From the NCBI GenBank assembly GCA_033060915.1, contig CM065386.1, forward strand, positions 6,616,001 to 6,680,000: 64,000 bases of DNA, in the 5' to 3' direction. The number at the start of each line of letters is the position of its first letter. The first letter of the stretch is position 1. The notes beneath the pieces were generated by a model. That model did not search any database and had not been told where the DNA came from. It saw only the letters and a list, made by a program, of their open reading frames with translations. The position numbers were made by a program, and so were the translations under genes. This stretch comes from Euryodendron excelsum (taxonomy: Eukaryota > Streptophyta > Magnoliopsida > Ericales > Pentaphylacaceae). Below are positions 1 to 11,468 of the stretch, in pieces.

Positions 1-37
1 ACTTGTAATGATTGAAATTCTGGTTTCTTTGTTTCAG

Positions 38-3000
38 GAAATTCGAAAAGCGATGATCATGATGAAGGAAGTTGCGGTTGATTTGGAGAGACGTAATCAG
101 TCTCAGATGGTACTTTCTATTGATAAACCCTAGTTTTGAAGTCCTGGATTTCTGCAATTCTTTTGTTGGGTTCCTAGGTTTTTTGACAGAATAACTATAG
201 TTTGAAAATGCTTATGAAGCCCGTTTCTTTTGTTTTTGTTTTTCTCTAATGCAATTTTATATGTATATCCAGATTTAGCTGCTAAACCCATACTTGAAAT
301 GCTAATAAGTACTTCTTGACAAAAAAATAATTTTAGATTAATGTTGAGAAGCTGATTAACCCTAGTTTTTGGAGTTTTCAGCAATTGCCATGGTTTCTTT
401 CAATTGGGATACTATATCTTTTTTTGGGACATGAAAAGTCTAATTCTTTAGGTAAATTGATACCTGTGTATTCCAGTTCCTAGACATATTTTGTGTCAAC
501 AGATAGGTCTGGTTTTGGCAGGCTTAGGAGCTGTATCCCAAAATCTAGATATTTCTTTTTAATATAGATAAGACCTAGTTGAAGGAAAAAAAAATCTAGT
601 AGGTAAGTAGCATTCATGATTTCAGGGTAGTATCACAAACCAATCAAATCATGCCAAATGCATGGGTTGAAATCCCATTCACTTCAAAATTGAGAAGATA
701 TTTTCTCCAACTGTCCCACTAACTGATGACAACCCATGTATTGTCGGAAACCCTAGTTGAAAATTTGTCCCTAACCAAAAAATAAACCCGAACAAAAAAT
801 TTGCCAAAAAACCGTAACCCTAATCGTTATCACCTGAAAATTTGTCCCTAGTTGAAGATGCTGAAAAACCCTAACAAAAAAAATAAACTGAAAAAACCCT
901 AACCAACATTTTTTCATAATTTTTGAAAATGGAGTTGGTAAATGCCAGTTTTAAGGTCAAATAGCTCAACTTCTGGAGATTTATATAAAAAAAGGTGCTG
1001 ATAAATAATCCCTAGTGTTCAGCATTGTTCACAAGTTTTGACTTACTAACTCTCGTTGAAGATGATGAAGTATTCTATACTCTTCTGATGCTGATGATGA
1101 AGAAGTAGTGTATACAGTCTGATGCTGAATGCTATTGCAGGTAAAGGAGCTTGAAGATGGTCTTGTTGAATTGTTGGTAGCTTCTGAAGATTGTACACAT
1201 TATTCCTCAGCAATTCAATCTGTTGGAAATAGTTACCAGCCTGGAGTTGAGGTGTCTGAGTTCTATTTTTCCACCTACAGTTTTTCCTTATGCATATCGA
1301 ATTTGTGTTTCCCATATTTGTGGAGTATAATTTGTTATTTTTGCGTAACCTATTTCTTACTTATTAAAATGCAGGTAATGGATTTTAAGAAGTTGTTTGA
1401 TGATGAGATTGCGAAGTCCAAGGCTAATTCATCTTCCATTCCCCAAAATCATCAGTTATTACGCCAGTTTAGGGAAGCAATTTGGGTATGTTTCCTTACC
1501 AGATTTGAGAAAGAAAAAGATCACAGCTTTGCTTGGATTTCAGCTAATCATAAAGATAAGCATCGTGTCTAGGTCTTCTTACTCTTCCCCCCCACCCCCT
1601 TTCCCACTTCCTCCTTCCCTCTCTCCACCCCCTGGGTCCCCACCCAACACCCCATCCCAACCCCCAACAGTCGAAATAGAATGTTCATAGTTCTTTCTAG
1701 AATATCTTTTCTCCTGTGCTTTGGAGGCCTTTTCCTACTTGGTTTAAAAAGGCCCCAACATTTGAATTTTGTTTGCATCTATTTGGAATAATTTATTTGA
1801 AATGTTTGAGGTTGATCACAAAATAAATTAGGGAAAGTTCTACAGGATGTCTATTGGACCAGTTATACTATATGGTGCAAAATGTTGGGCTGTCAAGAAG
1901 TAGCGTGGATAAAATGATCTGGGTGAAATGAGGATGTTTAGATGGATGAGTGGTGTAACTGGTGTTACATGAAAATAAGAAACAAATGTATATGTGAAAA
2001 GCTAGATGTTGCTGATGGTGTTAAATGAGGGAAGTAGTTTGAGATGGTTTTGCCATGTGCGAAAGAGTGACTTGATCCAAGTTAAGGGTTCCATTCCAAA
2101 AGGAAAGAAAAATAATGTGGGTTAAAGCCGTATAAAATTACATAACTGCCTTGGTCTTAACAGAGGATGTGGTTTCAAGTAAAGTTGACCACAGAAAGCC
2201 GAATCCACATAGGTGACACCAAGTAATTAGGATCAAGGCCTGTTAGGTCGAATCAAGTTGAGCTATACAATAAATTTTTGTCGAACCATGTAATTGGTTT
2301 AAATGTTTGAGGTTGATGACAATTTAAGTTTGATGAATTGTATAATGTAATGCTTTGATCAGCATACTTGAAAATGCTTTAATCTGATCTTAATGGATGG
2401 GGAAAAATGCCAAAGGGTCTCATTTCTCCCTTACTTGGTAGATCCTTGATTCCTTCCTGCCCCTTGCAAACATTTTTCAATCTTTGATGCTTGATAAGAA
2501 GTGAAGTACAAAAACTACCAAAGAAAAAAGAAGTAATAGAACTATAGCAGTAGTGATCATATATGGCTGGTTATTTTAAGACATCTTCATTATGACAGGC
2601 TGCACAGTTACACTCTTCAAATTTCAAGTCCATCCATTAGTGCAGAGATATCGAAGATATACCAATTCGTGGCTATTTTTTAAGTTTGGAATAGCCTTAT
2701 CCAAGCACTTTGTGTCCAGTAGAATTTTCTTCAACTCAGTGACCATCTAGACATTGGAAGGCTCTGTCAAGATTTGTTACGCTGCGGGCTTTGGCGGCCT
2801 CAACAACAACATTAGTTTACTGGCAAACATCTAAAGAAACAACTAGGTTGGAACAGATTTTAAGAAGTGGTAGCGGTTGTACGGATGCACCATCAAATGC
2901 GGTGGTTGGTCGTCAAGTACTTGGAATTTGATGATGTAACTTTTGAGCATTCATGGACTTGGTTTGTCGAACCCTTTTGAATTACTAGAAAAGCTAGAAT

Positions 3001-5257
3001 TTCTTGATTGGTCTTGTGGTTATATTATTAAATAAATTAGGGAAAAAATTTGAGCCAGTGTTTGACAAAGCTGTTCCAATAATCTATGTTGCACATGCAC
3101 CAACCTCTTTCTGGATGATCTTGCAAAGCTGGATGAATTCCACAAGCTGATTGAAAAGAGGGTTGTGAATTATGAGCCTAGTTGCTACAGCAATAGGACA
3201 CCACTTTTGGGAGAACTATTGTTAAAAATTATTTGTCAGTTCTAGTAATGTCATCAAGTAAAATGCCTTGCTGAGGCTTTACAAACACAATTCTGGCTTT
3301 CAGGCAATCTTCTGATAGGAAAATGGAATAAATTAAGCATTCTCATGATAGCTGGATTATATCACAACTTCAAGTAAGAGTCCATTTTTTTTTATATAAA
3401 ATCATATTTTGCAATAAGTGAAGAGGTTTGCAATGCGATGGGATTGCTGCCGAAGTTCTTTATGAAGATTAATTCAAATTGTGTATCTGACCTCATTTTT
3501 CAGCTGTTTAAATATATCCTCTCTGTTATATTGTTACTAATTTGAAAGAGGTGCTCAATGGATATTACTGCAATAATACTCATTACATGTGCAAGAGAGC
3601 TGCTGCAGATATTCAATGTGGCCGCGCCATGTATTGTTAACCATTTTGCCCATTCTTTTTAACCATATACTACCTGTTGTCTTGGTGCTTTCAAATTTTG
3701 TTTATTACTAATTTGGTCTCGGGTATCCAGGTTAACTTCTCAAATATGTTCTCCTAATTTGATGTAGTTCTTTCTCGTTCTCCTGTAGAACGTTCATCAT
3801 GCAGGACAGCCAATGCCTGGTGAAGAGCAGGAGGATCTTGTAATGACCAGTACACAATGCAACCTTCTAAATATCATTTGTCCATTGACTGGAAAGCCTG
3901 TCACTGAACTGGCAGATCCTGTTCGCAGGTAAAGATTTTAATAAAAAATTTTATGTTAATCTTTCATGGGGGAGATATTCCTACTACTTATATATGTTTT
4001 GCTCCCTTGAATGTTCATAAATATGCATGTGTAGACAAAGAACACAAAAAATTAAAAAATATATACGTTTCATTCTTGTTTCTTATATTCCAAATGGAGG
4101 ACAAAATTAACTCAAACCTTTTTGATTTGTTTAATTCAATTAGTTGTATATTCTTTTGTTGCTAATGATCTAGCAGGTTTAATTTTCTTTTCCCTTTAAC
4201 TTCTGTGTATTGGGGATTTAAATGATAAATTTTATGTAAATGAGATTATGTAAATGCATCTGCCTGTTTCAATGATTACTTATAAATTGTCATCACGCAA
4301 CAGTACACAATACTCACAAAAGTGCCATTGCATCAAAATTTTGTTCAATAGTGTATGGTCTAGCAGAGAATGTGGATGTGGAACTTTGGTGTGTGGCCTG
4401 GAAAGTATAGGGAGGTGGGAGTTGAAGGACTGTCAGTTCTAGTGAGAGAGAGAGAAAGAGAGCTTGATTTTGGTAATGTAGGTGGTTGTGGTGGGGTGGC
4501 AGTGATGGTGGGGAACTGGAGGGAGAGAGAAGATGAGAGTGAGAGAGGGCGGTGACCGTTTGGTGATGGGTGGGGGCCAGAGGGAGGAGAAAAGAAGAGA
4601 GATAGTGAGCTGGGTGGGTCTGATTCAGTGTGTTCAGAATCTTCAGATGAATGGTTAGAGTTGACATGCCCAGTTTTCTTGTGGTGGTATGGTTGACAAT
4701 GGTCGTTTCTGTTATGGCGCGGTTAAGAACACCATCTTAAACTGCTGACATCACCCTTTTCCATCCAGTCTACTCACGGACAATTAACAGAGGGAGATTT
4801 TTTGTATATTGTCCCCTACAGTAAGTCAGTAAGGGCCTAAGGGGTGTTGCTGCACTTTCAGAAACATGAAGAGGTGTCCCTGTAATTCTTAGAAGCCTCT
4901 GGGCGTTGATAGTTGAATGTGCCCTTAAATTTTGGAATACGAATGAAATGTTGTTTATTGAAGGAGCACAAAAAGTCTATTTACTTGTAGAAACTTGTTA
5001 TATATTAAATAATCATGTTAACGCGCATTGCTTGTTTCAGATCATGCAACTTGGATTGCTTGTAGCTGGGGTTAGTAAACTGTGTTATATAGAGCATGAT
5101 GTATTTTCAGTTAGTTGCATATTAAGATCCTCGGTTTCTTGCTTGAACTTTGTGTTCATCATGACCGTAGGGTACAAAGTTACAAACAAATGGTTATATC
5201 ACCCATTCCTGCGTTTATTTAATTTGAACGAGTCGGGACATTAAATTTGTAGTCTCT

Positions 5258-5296
<39 letters not shown>

Positions 5297-5670
5297 TGTG
5301 TTTTATGCTATTCATTTTTACTGCCTTGGTGTAGCATGGACTGCAAGCATATATATGAAAAGAAGGCCATCATGCAATACATAATGTCCAAGAATGTGCA
5401 TTCTCAATGTCCTGTAGCAGGTATTTGGAGTTTTTTCCCTTCTTTTTCTTCCCCTATCAATTGTGATGTTTTACTTCTGCCTGTTGCCCACAGCCTTGAC
5501 CATATACTCTTCTTTCAGGTTGCCCAAAAATACTCCTGGCAGAAAGAGTGGTGTGTGACCCATTGTTACATGTTGAAATTGACGAAATGCGCTCATTGAA
5601 CAAACAATCTGCTAGGCCTGATATGATGATAGAAGATTTCACTGAGCTTGATGGAGAAGACTCTGGTTGA
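38..5670 (+). CDS. MMS21: E3 SUMO-protein ligase MMS21/HPY2 (NSE2), 5' end outside window
   Basis: SUMO ligase subunit of the SMC5/6 complex, acting in the nucleus in DNA repair and, in plants, in keeping root meristem cells cycling (family knowledge). Six exons fit in phase: 38-109, 1141-1251, 1375-1485, 3789-3928, 5335-5420 and 5519-5670, all with GT-AG introns. The N-terminal part visible here is helical (RKAMIMMKEVAVDLE, then DFKKLFDDEIAKSK). The SP-RING starts at CPLTGKPVTELADPV in exon 4 and continues with SMDCKH and QCPVAGCP across exons 5 and 6, giving the zinc Cys/His set. The tail EMRSLNKQS and an acidic end ...EDFTELDGEDSG match plant MMS21. The window opens in an intron, so the first exon(s) and the ATG are missing. 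The intron before exon 4 is 2.3 kb and holds a LINE relic; the one before exon 5 has a run of 36 T just ahead of the acceptor. Identity is secure; exact junctions are by eye. Confidence 0.93.
1838..2250 (+). mobile_element. Degenerate LINE (reverse transcriptase C-terminal) relic in MMS21 intron
   Basis: Translating in shifting frames gives pieces of the tail of a plant non-LTR retrotransposon ORF2: LYGAKCWAVKK, then EMRMFRWMSG, then LRWFCHV, followed by remnants of a final ESTQV...DQGL stretch. The order and spacing match the region that follows the RT domain in RTE/L1-like plant LINEs. Several in-frame stops and shifts show that it is dead. It is in the same orientation as the host gene and wholly intronic. 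No target duplication or poly(A) end could be placed, so the limits are approximate. Confidence 0.6.
5260..5295 (+). repeat. Poly-T run (36 nt) in MMS21 intron
   Basis: Uninterrupted T run about 40 bases before the acceptor of the SP-RING exon. It could be an extended polypyrimidine tract or the poly(A) tail of a minus-strand retroposon; no retroposon body was recognised next to it. Confidence 0.9.
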
Positions 5671-6734
5671 AGAGGAAAAGTAACTGCAGCGAAGTTTTTT
5701 GACAAGAAAATCAAGATTATGAAGATCTCCACTTTGGCCTCTGGACTAAGCATATGACCTCTTGTTTGCAGTTCAGACGATAGGTGCCTTCACTGGAATG
5801 CAGAAGTACTGCCCCATTGTCTTCTCTTACACTTTCTCTCTACTCTCTTCTGGAACCAGATATATAGCTTTCTTCTTTGTATATTTTGCATATATAGTAC
5901 GCAAAGTGGCATGAGCTATATTTGCAAATCATTTTACAATTTCTCGTGGCACTTCAGTGAAGAATGACTTCTGGTTTACGCAACATTGTTTTCTAGTGGC
6001 TTATGGTTTCAGCAGATTGTGAACTTCTTCAGAATGGAAGGTGTGGTATCACCCCCAAGAGAGGTTAAAAAAAAATAAAAAAATTTGACTTTTCTATGTT
6101 CCACTGGTAGAATAGTATATACAAAAACACATATCCAAATAGATGAGGATTATGTCCGGTTATTTTTATTGATGCGATTGTAATTACGTAAATCATATAT
6201 TGTTAAAAATGATTTAATGTTTATTCCTACTTTGATATTGCTACGTTAATGGGTTCACCCTCTCTAAAAATTTATACTTTAGTGCGGCTACGACAATGAA
6301 CTTACCCTCCTTACCCTCCATAGAGACAGTAGTAATGACTCAATTCAAACATTCTGCGACGTGCGAGAACTTTATGGACACCCTCAAGAGTTTTAGTCTC
6401 TTTCTAGCTTTTATGCTCAGCAGAAGAAAGGCTATTTTCATTCTGGTTTCAAATTTTCACCGTCCATAAAAGGGTTATTAAAGCAATTAGCCAGCACTGC
6501 CGCAAACACAGCTCTAGAACAATCAATTGAAAGATCTCATCAAATTAGACGAGGTACGTAAACTCATATAGACACCCGATTAGTAAAATAAAATAAATAA
6601 AATTGAAAGAACTCATGAAAGTACGGCAATATTGAAAGTACAGTAAAATTATACAGCTATGACCTTTTACAACATCACCTAAAGCTCATGCAGCTTTTCT
6701 GGTGTATTTTCATTTTTGTTTTGGGGGGTCTGAG
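5671..6734. other. Intergenic: 3' UTRs of MMS21 (+) and UGT (-)
   Basis: Tail-to-tail spacer between two convergent genes. The first 350 bases are the likely MMS21 3' UTR. The rest is AT-rich with no ORF or repeat that I recognise. Confidence 0.6.
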
Positions 6735-8111
6735 TTAAAGCTCATGCAGCTTCTGTATGAACTTGTCGATGTAACCACTCATGAACCCTTGGCTCACTAG
6801 GGTTTCTCTCCACTTGGCATGGTTCTTCTTCACCAAGCCCCCCACCTCGCCATCTTTCTCAACCATTACAGACTTAACAGCCTTGCACAAGCTCTCTTTC
6901 GAAAACCAGCCATTTTCGTCTCTCTCCACCTCCACCGCAACCTTCAGCTCGTCAGCCAGTAACCTAGTGTTCAAGATCTGGTCACCCAGGTGTGGCAAAA
7001 GCACAATCTGACTCTCACTCATCAAAGACTCCCACATTGATCCAAACCCACAGTGATTCACAAAACACCCAACCGATCGGTGGCTTAATATCTGTGGCTG
7101 CTGAACCCATCCCCCAGAAACCACTCCTCTCCCTCTGACCCTCTCCTCGAACCCCTTCGGCAGCGCTTCTTCAACTGTTTTCGCTCCGGCAGGAGGTTTC
7201 ACGGCTACCAGAAACGGTAGCCCTGTTAATTCGAATCCTAGAACAAGTTCTTGAAATTGGTCCTTTTCGAGAACCCACTGGGTTCCGAATGCGCAGAACA
7301 CGACGGAACCAGGCTCGAACCCGGCCAACCACTTCGCCCACCGGTCATCGAGCGGCGTTTTCGCCGGTTCCGGCAAGACTGGTCCGGTTAGAAACAGAGG
7401 TTTTCCGAATTGGCTCGCCATGTAATCGCAGAAGGGGCCCTCTACTTCTTGGCACGTTCGAATCGAGATTGCATCGCATTCTTTCATGGCGGTCGTGATG
7501 CGGTCGTAGAACGTAATCCCGCTGCCGAACTCGAACGCTATGAACGACAGCGCGCGAGCTTCGTGTAGGCGTAACACCACGGTGGAGGACGGATACCCCG
7601 GCGGCGGCTCCGCCAACTCGGCCTCCGTCGGCGGCCTGTCCTTGAAAACTTTACGCGCAGGGACTAATGCTATGGCCAGCGATGCCGCACAAACTGCATT
7701 GTAGCACACGGTTTTGAATCCGATCTCCGATGCTAATTCCGGTACCCAATGGGCAGAATCGTAGAAAACAAAATCGGGTTTCAATTCAATTAAGAGTGAT
7801 TCGACTTGCTCGCGAGTGAGGTCCATGGCGGTGGCTAGGTGGGTGGTTAAGAAAATGGGTATTTCAGAAGCCGTCTCGGTTCCCGGCGGGAGGCCTTCGA
7901 CGTGCGGGACGGCGAGGGCATGGAAGGTGATGAGATTGGGATAGAGATTGGCATCTTGCAATTGAAGTTGGGCCTTGTTTGGCAGCAAAAACGAGATTCT
8001 GTGGCCTCTTTTGGCAAGCTCGTTGGAGAGATGGAGGAATGGATTCATGTGGCCGAAGGCGAACCATGGAAACATGGCTATGTGAAACTTTGAGTCCTTG
8101 GGCTGAACCAT
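6735..8111 (-). CDS. Family-1 UDP-glycosyltransferase, UGT79/91 type
   Basis: Transfers a sugar from a UDP-sugar to a small molecule in the cytosol. UGT79/91 enzymes usually add rhamnose, xylose or glucose to the sugar of a flavonoid or other glycoside, making a disaccharide (family knowledge). The 458-aa protein is intronless and of normal length. The N-terminus has HIAMFPWFAFGHMNPFLHL with catalytic His near residue 21, a partner Asp in FVFYDSAHW, and a C-terminal PSPG box running from GWVQQPQIL through HCGFGSMWESL to LLPHLGDQ. I chose the ATG at 8111 because the family starts a few residues before the first beta strand; the frame stays open upstream to 8258, but that 49-residue extension has no family support. 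A TATA-like CTATATTC lies about 100 bases upstream. Donor and acceptor cannot be told from sequence alone. Confidence 0.93.
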   Translation of the reverse strand: MVQPKDSKFHIAMFPWFAFGHMNPFLHLSNELAKRGHRISFLLPNKAQLQLQDANLYPNLITFHALAVPHVEGLPPGTETASEIPIFLTTHLATAMDLTREQVESLLIELKPDFVFYDSAHWVPELASEIGFKTVCYNAVCAASLAIALVPARKVFKDRPPTEAELAEPPPGYPSSTVVLRLHEARALSFIAFEFGSGITFYDRITTAMKECDAISIRTCQEVEGPFCDYMASQFGKPLFLTGPVLPEPAKTPLDDRWAKWLAGFEPGSVVFCAFGTQWVLEKDQFQELVLGFELTGLPFLVAVKPPAGAKTVEEALPKGFEERVRGRGVVSGGWVQQPQILSHRSVGCFVNHCGFGSMWESLMSESQIVLLPHLGDQILNTRLLADELKVAVEVERDENGWFSKESLCKAVKSVMVEKDGEVGGLVKKNHAKWRETLVSQGFMSGYIDKFIQKLHEL

Positions 8112-10140
8112 TTTGCACTTGGGTTCTCTCTGGTTTGGATTGGTTTTATCAAGCTTCGTCTCCAAAAGCTGCAATATAGCGAGAAGAACTGTGATTTTGC
8201 CTGTGAATATAGTGGTTGGTGTATAATTAAAAAGCCACCCATAGTTTTGAGTAACCAAGGAGTTTCATTCTCCGTTTTCAAATCACGAATCCTTAGGCTT
8301 TGGTATTTGACTGATTCCCTAGTTAAATTTCCTTGCTTTTGGCCTTAATTTTGGGGATTGTCTGTGTATTTTCTTTCAATCATATATATATATATATATA
8401 TTAGGGGTAACTCGTGCCTACGACACTTCCAACAAAATTTAAGCACACATGTATTGTTTAGGTATACATTTGATTTTATATATAACCAAAAAATTTGTTC
8501 AAAATTTCTGAATAGTATGATGTTGTATTTACTTTAAAATAGGATGGTGTTGAATAAGTTAATTGAATGTATTTGTTCAAAATTCATTATATGTGAATGG
8601 AAATTGCTATCTTTCATGAGTCGAACCAAGTGAATTAACCCAAAACTTCACTACTCAAATAAACAGGTTAGATACAAAACCATTATGAAAAAAGTGTAAG
8701 CCTTCATTTTGTACAATTTAATAATATATGCCTAAAATTTTAAGATTAAAAACATGTTAGCAAGACTTTCAATTGAAAAGAGGCTTCAACTGATTCCGCT
8801 GAAATAAGAAATAAAAGAAAAGAAGCTACACCTTATTACACAATCACAAGGAGCATAACAACAAATGGAATAATAGAATCCAAGAGTAGAAATGAAGGAA
8901 AAAAAAGTTGCAATTTCTAGTAGGAAAAAAAGTACTGAATAAAGTGATTCTTCTGTAAACCATTATGTACCAAAAAAAAAAAAAAGTCATGCCATCTCTT
9001 GAATCTCAGCAATCCTACATACCATCACCACATGACACTGTCTAGACTAAAGGAGACTAAGAGTGGAGCCGGTTAGTGCTAGGAATTTCATTGTACTAAT
9101 ATCATTGTCAAGTAGTCGTTACCATTTCACATTGCATGGGTTTCAAAAGGGTCTTAATTCACAACAATTTTTTTTTTATTTTGCTGTCTTTTTGACAAAT
9201 TAGATGGCTTTTGACTATAGGGAGAAAAAGGAAGAGGAGGTGCTATAGTGGAGCTAATGGTGGCCTTCGACAGGTGGTAAACAAAGAGAGAGAAAATGTA
9301 TGTGTGTGAGAGTGGGTTATTGGGTTGGATTATATTGAGAGAAAAAAGGTTGAGAGAGCATGAGTGAGATGGGGACTGCTACTAGTGGTGGTGGTTATTG
9401 TTCAGTGTTATGGTCAATTTTGTAGAGTTTTTCGGTGGTTGGCCGAGTGTGGGTCGAGGACAAATGCAGGCTCGTGATGGCATTAGCCAATGAAAAGAGA
9501 GAGATGGAGAGAGAGAGAGAGAGTAGCAATGGTGTCGGTGTTCTTGAAGAGAGTGTTTTGGGTTTGGGTCTTCTGTTATGAGGGTGTAAAGTGAAGAGAA
9601 AACATGGAGGGGAGAAAGCTTTGGCAGGAGAAAGAGAAGAATAGCTTTAAAGAGAGGGTATAACCGTATAGGTCATGGACCCTTGGTGGGTGGCTCGACT
9701 TGGTGTGGGTGCAGTGATGAGTCATGGAGATGATAGGTGGACACAGCTGGGCAGAGAGGTGATGCTTCGGCTGTGTGTCTCCCTGGGCTGTGCTTCGACA
9801 ACCATCCCCGAAATATAGAAGTTGCTTATACACAATCATGGCTCCCTCTCTCTCCTCCGCTGAACTGATTTCAACCCCTTATACACACGGTTCTCACTCC
9901 AGATAACCATGGAAGATGTTTTCCACTCCTTTTGATGTTTTTTAGATAGAATGAGGTGTAGTGAGACTGTGAAAGAGTGTGAGCAATAAATATTTTCACC
10001 AAACTTGCACATCAACAAAGGTGGGTTTGAATTTTGAAGAAAATACTCTCAACCACGCCAGCAGCTTTTGCTATGTCTCCCCTCCCAAAAAAATCATTTG
10101 TCACATGCCTGCTCTACACTTAAAATTTTGCCTACTCAAA
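8112..10140. other. Intergenic, AT-rich, low-complexity
   Basis: Upstream region of the UGT gene, with a (TA)n tract at about 8382-8402. From about 9200 to 9850 the + strand is rich in GAGAG and GGTGG words, resembling the low-complexity stretch at about 4370-4600 in the MMS21 intron. No coding region is supported; the open frames here are short and compositionally biased. Confidence 0.5.
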
Positions 10141-10154
10141 ACTTTCATACATAC

Positions 10155-10298
10155 TCTCTCTCTCTCTCTAAACCCATGCCACACCCACAACCCCCTTTCT
10201 CTCTCTTCCTAAACCCACACTACATCCACAACCAACCCAAAACCCAACATACAAATGTGCGAGACATAAAAAAAAAACTCACTTGCCCACAACCTTTC

Positions 10299-10336
<38 letters not shown>

Positions 10337-10815
10337 AACCCACACCACACACCTACAACCAACCCAAAACCTAACAATAAACATGCGAGACATAAAAAAA
10401 AAAAAAAAAAAAACTCACTTGCCCACACCCACAACCCCCTATCTCTCTCTCTTGCTAAACCCACACCACACCCACAACCAACCCAAAACCGAAAATACAA
10501 ACGTGCAAAACATAAAAAAAAATTCACTTGCCCACAACCTTTTGTCTCTCTGTCTCTCTCTCTCTCCCTAAATCCACACCACACACCACAACCAACCCAA
10601 AACCCAACAAATAAACATGCGAGACAAAAAAAAAAACTCACTTACCCACAACTTGTCGTCTCTCAACCTTTCGTCTCTCTCTTTCTCCCTAAACCCACAC
10701 CACACCCACAACCAACTAAAAACCCAACAAACAAACATGCGAGACATAAAAAAAAAAACCTACTTGCCCACGACTTTTCGTCTCTCTCTCTCTCTCTGTG
10801 TGCCTAAACTAACCC
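10155..10815. repeat. Minisatellite, about 113-125 bp unit, roughly five copies
   Basis: Each unit reads: (CT)n tract, AAACCCACACCACACCCACA, then AACCAACCCAAAACC, an ACATGCGAGACATA word, a run of A, and TTGCCCACAACCTTTCGT before the next CT tract. Repeats of the AAACCCACAC word fall near 10209, 10335, 10457, 10569 and 10690. Units differ mainly in A-run and CT-run length. The frames open across it come from periodicity, not genes. Confidence 0.85.
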
Positions 10816-11266
10816 AAAACCCTATAAACTCACTTTACATAAAAAATATAAAAAAAAACCCATGAAACCCACGTGGGGGTGCGGTGTTGATTTCGGCTGA
10901 GAGAGAGATAGGGTTGTCTTACATGTGAGTTTGTTGGATTTTGGATTTTGGGATGGTAGTGGTATGCATGCAGGATTTGCAAGCGTGACATGAGTTTGGG
11001 CGAGATTTGGGTTTGGGATAAAAAATTGAATTGATCTCAACCATTGAACGTAATATAAAATTAAATTTGAGCCCTTAGATACAAAATGTGAGAGGGACAT
11101 TTTCAAAATAAGTCATGTTTTATTATATAGATATATATATATATATTATTGCTTCAAGTATCAATAATATATATCAGATTGTACCTTTTGTATTTTTCTT
11201 TTTGGTCCTCTTTGAAGGATTAGTGATTTCACAACAATATTTTCATATAATCTCAAATGATGATTA
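10816..11266. other. Intergenic between minisatellite and SINE
   Basis: AT-rich spacer. It contains the left copy (11131-11190) of a 58-bp direct repeat that recurs at 13011-13068, and the left target duplication of the SINE. No gene seen. Confidence 0.5.
11131..11190 (+). repeat. 58-bp direct repeat, left copy
   Basis: (TA)n followed by TTATTGCTTCAAGTATCAAT and GATTGTACCTTTT. It matches 13011-13068 with about three mismatches. The copies lie 1.88 kb apart and the sequence beyond them differs. Confidence 0.85.
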
Positions 11267-11468
11267 TTTATTTATTTTTGCTACAAGATATCAACTCCTT
11301 CAGTCGATTGATCCTTCAGGCTCATGCAGGACCACCGTTCACGTGAACCATGTAAATTTCATACAATGCATAAGTGATAGCTAGTCACAAGAGAGCGTGA
11401 TGAATAATTAAACATAAGACCTTATGCTTAGCATGAAGACAAGTTAACCATTGAGCTACCCCTTGTGA
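11267..11468 (-). mobile_element. tRNA-derived SINE (Au-like)
   Basis: Read on the minus strand the element begins with a tRNA-like head, GGGGTAGCTCAATGGTTAAC, whose TAGCTCAATGG fits the RNA polymerase III A box. A decayed B-box region follows, and then a body containing GGTCCTGCATGAGCCTGAAG and GATCAATCGACTG, which resembles the Au SINE consensus as I remember it. It is flanked by 16-bp direct repeats with two mismatches, at 11251-11266 and 11469-11484 (core CAAATGATGATTA / CAAATGACGATTA), as expected of LINE-mediated insertion. Length about 200 bp fits the family. Confidence 0.7.

Noticed and set aside
8112..8258. N-terminal extension of the glycosyltransferase
   Set aside because: Family members start next to the first beta strand; the extension has no conserved sequence.
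10279..10807. Open frames of 120 and 174 codons in the CT/A-rich region
   Set aside because: Low-complexity translation of a minisatellite; no domain.
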